From Lumbricus terrestris (lineage: Eukaryota > Annelida > Clitellata > Crassiclitellata > Lumbricidae): a stretch of DNA of 64,000 bases. How positions within the stretch are numbered: position 1 is the first letter of the stretch; every line of letters starts with the position of its first letter. The notes under the pieces were generated by a model. The model had not been told where the DNA came from and ran no database searches. It saw nothing but the letters and a program-made list of their open reading frames with translations. This document shows, in pieces, positions 59,239 through 64,000 of the stretch. The stretch covers positions 68,819,755 through 68,883,754 of the forward strand of contig OX457037.1 in the NCBI GenBank assembly GCA_949752735.1, written 5' to 3'. Position numbers and translations under genes: made by a program.

Positions 59239-62200
59239 GTTATTATGTCTTATTGTTATTGTTGTCATTGTTGTTATTATTTTTTACCTGAGATTCTTAT
59301 AAACAATGTTTAATGTCCGTAAAGAAATTTTTTCACAGTTGTGTTGCATCTGATTTTATGACCAGACCTCTGAAGAAAGTGCGGTAGGTTAAATTTGAAA
59401 TAAATGAATAAATAATTTTGTGTTAAATAATCAAGATGTTGTTGAGCAATTTACAGCTTTTGCTGTGTCAATAAAATAATTTAAATATTCAACTTTTACA
59501 GACGTTAACTTAAAGCCTTTTTTGGTAAAAACATGATGGGGATCCTTTTATTTACGTTGTTGGCATGCACTTACAACTAGACTAATGCTAGGCAGAAGGG
59601 TGTGTCACACGGTCCAGAAAAAGAGAGTTGATGACATGCTTGCTTTGTTGCGTTAATCTGTGACTTGCATTGTGAATAATAAACCAGATCTAAGTCATGT
59701 TGAATCTTCACCTCATTGGTTTTGTCTTGAATGACAGCATCAGTAAACATGATGATTCTCGTGACTTTGAGCGCTGACAGAAGTGTATTTGTAAAAGCCC
59801 AACAAAATGCTTCCCATCCTGAGAAGCACTAGATTTATGATTACATTTATCAATGGAGTTTGATGTCTTTTTAGAACAAATTAGCGAGAGAGGAGAAGGC
59901 TTCAAAGTTCAACGAGAACAAGTTGAACCAGCAATGGCGCAACTACATGCGCGAAGCGAAGTCAAAGGAACTGAAGAAGGAGCTGGAGATACTGAATCAG
60001 ACGTTCGAGAGAGTGGTGGATCGGAAGGAGAGCGTCATCAAGTCCCTTGGAAAGGACCTTCTGGAAGCGGAGGAACAGAAGGCAATGGCATTTCGACGAC
60101 ACATCCAAATCGTGGACTATCTCACTGGTATTGTCAATAATTGTATTATGAACATACATATGCACATGCATACGATTATGTACTTATGATATTGTTCCTC
60201 TTCTTCAACTCTAAACATAATGTCTACTTTTAGATGTGGATGGGAATGAATTGGTTGGGTTCTGTTTGTGTTGTTAAGTACTCACCTGTGGTGACCCTTC
60301 TGGTTATATAGTGAGCACGTTTCTCATTTATCGGTTTAATTGGTTTAATTTAGTTCTAAATTGAACATCATTCAGCTTTTATGAACTACTTAAAAGTCGC
60401 TATATAGTAAGTGACCACATACACGCACACACACATATATACATTATACACGTACATACATACACACATATGCACATAAAATTACAGGTATACGCATACA
60501 CATATATGCCACATTATTGTCATACATACACATACATACCCTCATTTATGCACATACACACATACCTGCACTCATGAATGTGCACATACAAGCACAAAGA
60601 TACATAAACACACATACTCAGTTACTCACGACTGAACCTAATCTTTCAGTTATATTCAGATGCCATCTTTTCACTATTTAATTAAATGTTTACTCTATGG
60701 CGACTCTTGATAGCGAGGCTATCCTTTTAGGAATCTCCCATTGAGCCAACATTGGAGTTTTTTAAATACATGTACTTTGTCTGTTTAACTGTCTTTTATC
60801 TTCAATAAAAGTGTGGTCATGGTTACGGTTTTACACACTTACATACACCTAAACTTACATTAGTGTGGTCCTTAGCTCCATGTAAAAATATTTTTTGGAG
60901 AATTTTAAACGAGGCACCCTCCTAACTTATACCTTTAGGTTAAAAAATATCAACACTGAAAATTTTGGCAGATTTTTTGGAGTTTTTGGGGTCGCTACCG
61001 GACGTAACATATATCAATGTAAAGACACAGGCGAAACATGGAATATCGTATATTGTATACTATTACTTGTGTACATGTATGGTTGAATGCACAAATTGAA
61101 ATAAATTCTGGAGGGCAATGGACCGTTTGTTTGTATGCGCACTTGTTATAGCGCCTCTTTCATCCCTCAACCGCTACTCAGAGGCGCTCCCGGCTACAGC
61201 GCGGACACTGCATCGGAGTTTCACGCCGAAGCGCTGTGCAATTGCGAGTGAAGGACTTGCCCAAGGTCCCTACGTGGCGACTTGAGGTGGATTCGAACCT
61301 CAAACCTTCCGGCTTCAAGGCAACGACGCCCCCTAAACCCACCGTGCTGGAGGTGGACTAGTGGCCTGTGTACTGGCTCACTATTTTTGACAAAACGCAT
61401 ACACGGACATAACAATGTTTCTTCCAGTTAATGTTTCCATTATTGCATCAGTCTTTTGCGACGATAGGTATATATTTCTTCACAACCAATATAGCAGACT
61501 CTGCATCTGATCCTCATTATTTGTTTGAAGCTTGTTATACTTGTTCATGAGTGCCACTCCACGCTTTGTAATGTCATTCACAACTTTCACTGAGCTCGCA
61601 GTGGCCTATAATCTAACTTGAAGTTCTCGTCGTTTGACCATGTATATCAACGTCTTGTTGGAGAAAACTTGAAAAATCTCGTGTTTTCCATGACAAAATC
61701 TTCCAGTTGCATTGAGCTTATTAGGCTACAGCAGGTTCCAAGGTTCTTCATTGTAGTGGATGTTCGATCCAACTTTTGTCCAGAGTAGTAACCATTTGGT
61801 GCTTGGTATAAATGGAAGCCCCATAGGGCTCATAAGTCAAAGAACGCAAAAGCCACCAATTCCTCTGAAAGATACCAAAGGACACCTAAACATTTCTTCA
61901 TTGCAATGTCTGCAACTGCACTATTTATTTCCCTATATTTTGTCAATGTACTTGAAGATCTACACTCTACAGGTCAAGTCGAGGAGCATAGATGGTGCAT
62001 ACGGTACTTGAAACCAGACTTTCACGTATAGCTGGCAGAATGATGTCAGCTATACCCTTTATTCTCTTCTTGTTGACTTGGATTATTTCTTGAACATACA
62101 TATCTTAACACTATAATTGCTCTTGCCGATCAACCTCGCTCTGTGCAGCCCATGCAGCTGAAAAATCATTATGTCCTTACCCTTTTGTAAACCAAGAGAA

Positions 62201-63478
62201 AACATGACCACTGCCTCCAACTTAATTTAGGATTATGTGATAGCGACATGCACTCTGCAACAAATCTTTGTCCAGCTTCTGTTCCGACAGGATGCAGGCG
62301 CCATTATTAAGTCCACTGTTCTCTGATGTGGTGTCGAAACACATAGATTTGATTGGATCAGTAATGCCCCAAGTCACAACCGCTTCATACACTGCAGACA
62401 CTGAAGATTTTCTTGTCCCGATGATAACTTCTGTAAACCGAGGAGCTGGTCGACATCCACTCTAGAAACGAGGACATGAAGACGGTCTACTATTTCTTTA
62501 CTGCAGTCTGCAGATGTCTTCCAACAACTTTCCATCCCAGTGATTATTAGAGGAACTCCTGATTGGCATTCAGCTTTCAAGTTTTGATAAACTTTTTGCC
62601 GATTCTTTATTCACTGCTTAAGGATTGAAAAGCAATAATTGAGATTGAACTCTGCGGGATCATTGCCAAGACATTGTAGTGCGAAAGAAAGTAGGCCTAC
62701 AAGTGTTGTATTTCTGTTACTCACTTTCGCCGTGGCATTGTCAAGACTTAGGCCTATTGCCAACTTTGTATTCTCTTTGACAATAGCGAAGTTATGCAAT
62801 TTACATGAAAAAACCAAAATGAAGCGAAATTGCCGCCCAAAGATGCAGTGGCTGTGAATGCATTATAGAAAAATGTCAATAAAATAAGTAAGTAGGTGGC
62901 AATCATGATGTCGGAGATGTTAATAAATATGTGAGTAGTTCTACCATAGCGATTAACATGGTTGGAAAGCATATTAATGGAAATTACGCATAGTGGAACA
63001 CGAAGCCCAAATTAATTCTAACCTTGAACTTTAACCTCTGGTAGCAACCCCTAAATGTTCTCAGATTCTCTCCAAAATTTTTCTCAAATTTTTTCTCATG
63101 AATAGAAACCAACTTAGAGGGTGCCCCGTTACAAAATCAAACTTTTAAAAATAAGGACCGCCCTAACTTACATGCACTCATACTCATGCATGGAAGAAAT
63201 GATTGAAGGAGAGTTGGTCTTAGCCGACTGTTGTCCATTTGTCGATCGTTGCAGATCTGCTGAACAAGATGATGGACGTGTTGCATCGAATGTTCATCGA
63301 CGAACAATCGACGCTCATCGAGGAATTCGATTCGGAGAAGATGATGTTGATGCGACGACACGAGGATGACGTGACGCGGCTGCAGGACATCATGTACGCC
63401 ATGGATCAGAACTTCATGGAGAAGGAGATGGAGATGAAGGCGGAATTCCAGAGCACAAGCGACGAAATCAAGAACAGG
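59107..63478 (+). CDS. DRC2: Dynein regulatory complex subunit 2, 5' part (exons 1-3; 3' end beyond window)
   Basis: Three exons join in phase: 59107-59238, 59875-60127 and 63255-63478, encoding about 203 residues. DRC2 (CCDC65) pairs with DRC1 in the nexin-dynein regulatory complex, which links outer doublets and controls dynein in motile cilia and flagella. The N-terminus [20 protein letters not shown], the segment [20 protein letters not shown] and the later [20 protein letters not shown] correspond to conserved DRC2 blocks ([10 protein letters not shown] and LQDIIYAMEQN in vertebrates). The product is almost wholly alpha-helical coiled coil. Intron 2 holds a complete degenerate DNA transposon (60861-63165) that ends 89 bp before exon 3. 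The remaining exons lie beyond 64000. Confidence 0.93.
59875..60127 (+). CDS. DRC2: DRC2 exon 2
   Basis: A 253-nt exon follows GTCTTTTTAG and ends ACTG|GTATTG in phase 1. It encodes [20 protein letters not shown], then [20 protein letters not shown] and the conserved [20 protein letters not shown] block. All of it is predicted coiled coil. Confidence 0.93.
61144..61352 (-). mobile_element. tRNA-type SINE copy nested in a transposon
   Basis: A minus-strand copy with GAGGTTCGAATCC (a perfect B-box), GGGCAAGTCCTTCACTCGC, GGGAGCGCCTCTGAGTAG and AGGCGCTATAAC. It has the best-preserved B-box and tail of the four copies. Confidence 0.7.
61480..62800 (-). pseudogene. Degenerate transposase inside the 60861-63165 element
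   Basis: The longest open piece is at 62374-62580 (68 residues, with [20 protein letters not shown]). The frame then shifts to [20 protein letters not shown] and ends near 61480 with [17 protein letters not shown], similar to the VxERGVALxxxYN ending that I recall for this family. The reading is broken by several stops, so no functional protein is expected. Confidence 0.65.
63255..63478 (+). CDS. DRC2: DRC2 exon 3
   Basis: A 224-nt exon follows GATCGTTGCAG. The split codon G+AT gives Asp, then [27 protein letters not shown] and [20 protein letters not shown]. It ends AACAGG|GTATCA in phase 0. The EFDSEK and DIMYAM blocks are diagnostic of DRC2. Confidence 0.92.
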
Positions 63479-63649
63479 GTATCATCCACATCTCTTTGTT
63501 ATGATGTATGATGTCGGATGATGATCAGCAGATTTGTATTGGAATGTGTATGCTATGTGATCGATGGTGTATAGTGAGTTGCATGTTGGACTGTCAACTA
63601 AGAGGTTGTGGGTTCAAACTGCCACCCTGGGGTTAAAGCTAATAATTAT

Positions 63650-63870
63650 TGTAATAATAACTAATTGTGATGATGATGATGACGATGACAACAACAATAA
63701 TAGTAATCATAATACTGATAATAATAATAGACATTGTAGTAGTAATAATAATAGTAATAATAATAATAATAATAATTATAATAGTAATAACTTTGTAATA
63801 GTAATAATTTTATAATAGTAATAGTCATTATTAGGATGATAATAATAATAAGAAGAAGAAGAAGAGCAAC
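63650..63870 (+). repeat. GAT/AAT/AGA microsatellite
   Basis: Imperfect GATGAT, AATAATA and AAGAAG runs in the intron after DRC2 exon 3. Confidence 0.9.
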
Positions 63871-64000
63871 AAAGACAATATCAACAGCAATAATGATGTC
63901 TATGATGATAGTTGTATTCATCCACATTTATATGGCACCACACATCACCAGAGACTTATCAGAATGAAGCGATTATCGAACACAATGGCCTTCAATTGTT

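Larger units (their letters stand above)
60861..63165 (-). mobile_element. 2.3 kb DNA transposon with perfect 8-bp target duplication and degenerate transposase
   Basis: The ends are TAGTGTGGTCCTTAG and TAAGGACCGCCCTA, with imperfect inversion continuing about 100 bp inward (GGCACCCTC on both sides). ACTTACAT flanks both ends (60853-60860 and 63166-63173). On the minus strand, in broken frames from about 62800 to 61480, are AKVSNRNTT...[31 protein letters not shown]...[49 protein letters not shown] and ACRYHI. I recall this block order from uncharacterised transposon proteins common in cnidarian and marine deuterostome genomes. Frameshifts and stops make it dead. A SINE is nested at 61144-61352. 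The element sits wholly in DRC2 intron 2. Confidence 0.8.

Noticed and set aside
61144..61352. Functional tRNA gene suggested by a B-box (GGTTCGAATCC)
   Set aside because: No cloverleaf or anticodon arm can be drawn, and the sequence recurs with a LINE-like tail; it is a SINE.

Overview
The window looks like AT-rich, repeat-dense nuclear DNA from an invertebrate animal. I see no bacterial-style operons: coding sequence comes as short exons with GT-AG borders, separated by kilobases of microsatellites, minisatellites, SINEs, LINE fragments and DNA transposons. The palindromic word TAGGCCTA recurs throughout. As far as I recall this is frequent in echinoderm and other deuterostome genomes, so I lean to a marine deuterostome, but no single gene proves it.

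Three host genes can be supported. (1) Left, minus strand, running off the left edge: exons of an SH2 protein resembling the STAP signal-transducing adaptors (312-10347; SH2 exons at 2605-2745 and 312-405). (2) Centre, minus strand, 55678 down to 17277: a gene of at least ten exons for a large PLK4/CAMK-like protein with a kinase fold. Its splice phases join consistently. The catalytic Asp of HRD is Asn and the Asp of DFG is Glu, so it is probably a pseudokinase; an Arg/Glu-rich helix and a long Ser/Thr-rich acidic tail follow. One exon (subdomains IX-X) was not found inside a 27.4 kb intron. (3) Right, plus strand, from 59107 off the right edge: the first three exons of DRC2/CCDC65, a nexin-dynein regulatory complex subunit of motile cilia. 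Genes 2 and 3 are divergent, with about 3.4 kb between start codons.

The rest is mainly mobile DNA. Several elements can be bounded to the base by inverted ends and 8-bp target duplications: 6737-8604, 13776-14046, 15293-16087, 20355-21299 (with a nested one at 20765-21121), 26873-27827, 55861-56006 and 60861-63165. Two of these (6737-8604 and 60861-63165) carry remains of what looks like the same transposase family. There are also eight CR1/L2-like LINE 3' fragments, one RTE-like fragment, tnp2-like and piggyBac-like fragments, and a tRNA-type SINE whose tail resembles the LINE tail. Minisatellites lie directly upstream of 3' splice sites in both minus-strand genes.

Nothing shows a single new multi-gene system. 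The most novel-looking items are the predicted pseudokinase and the transposon families with precise ends.
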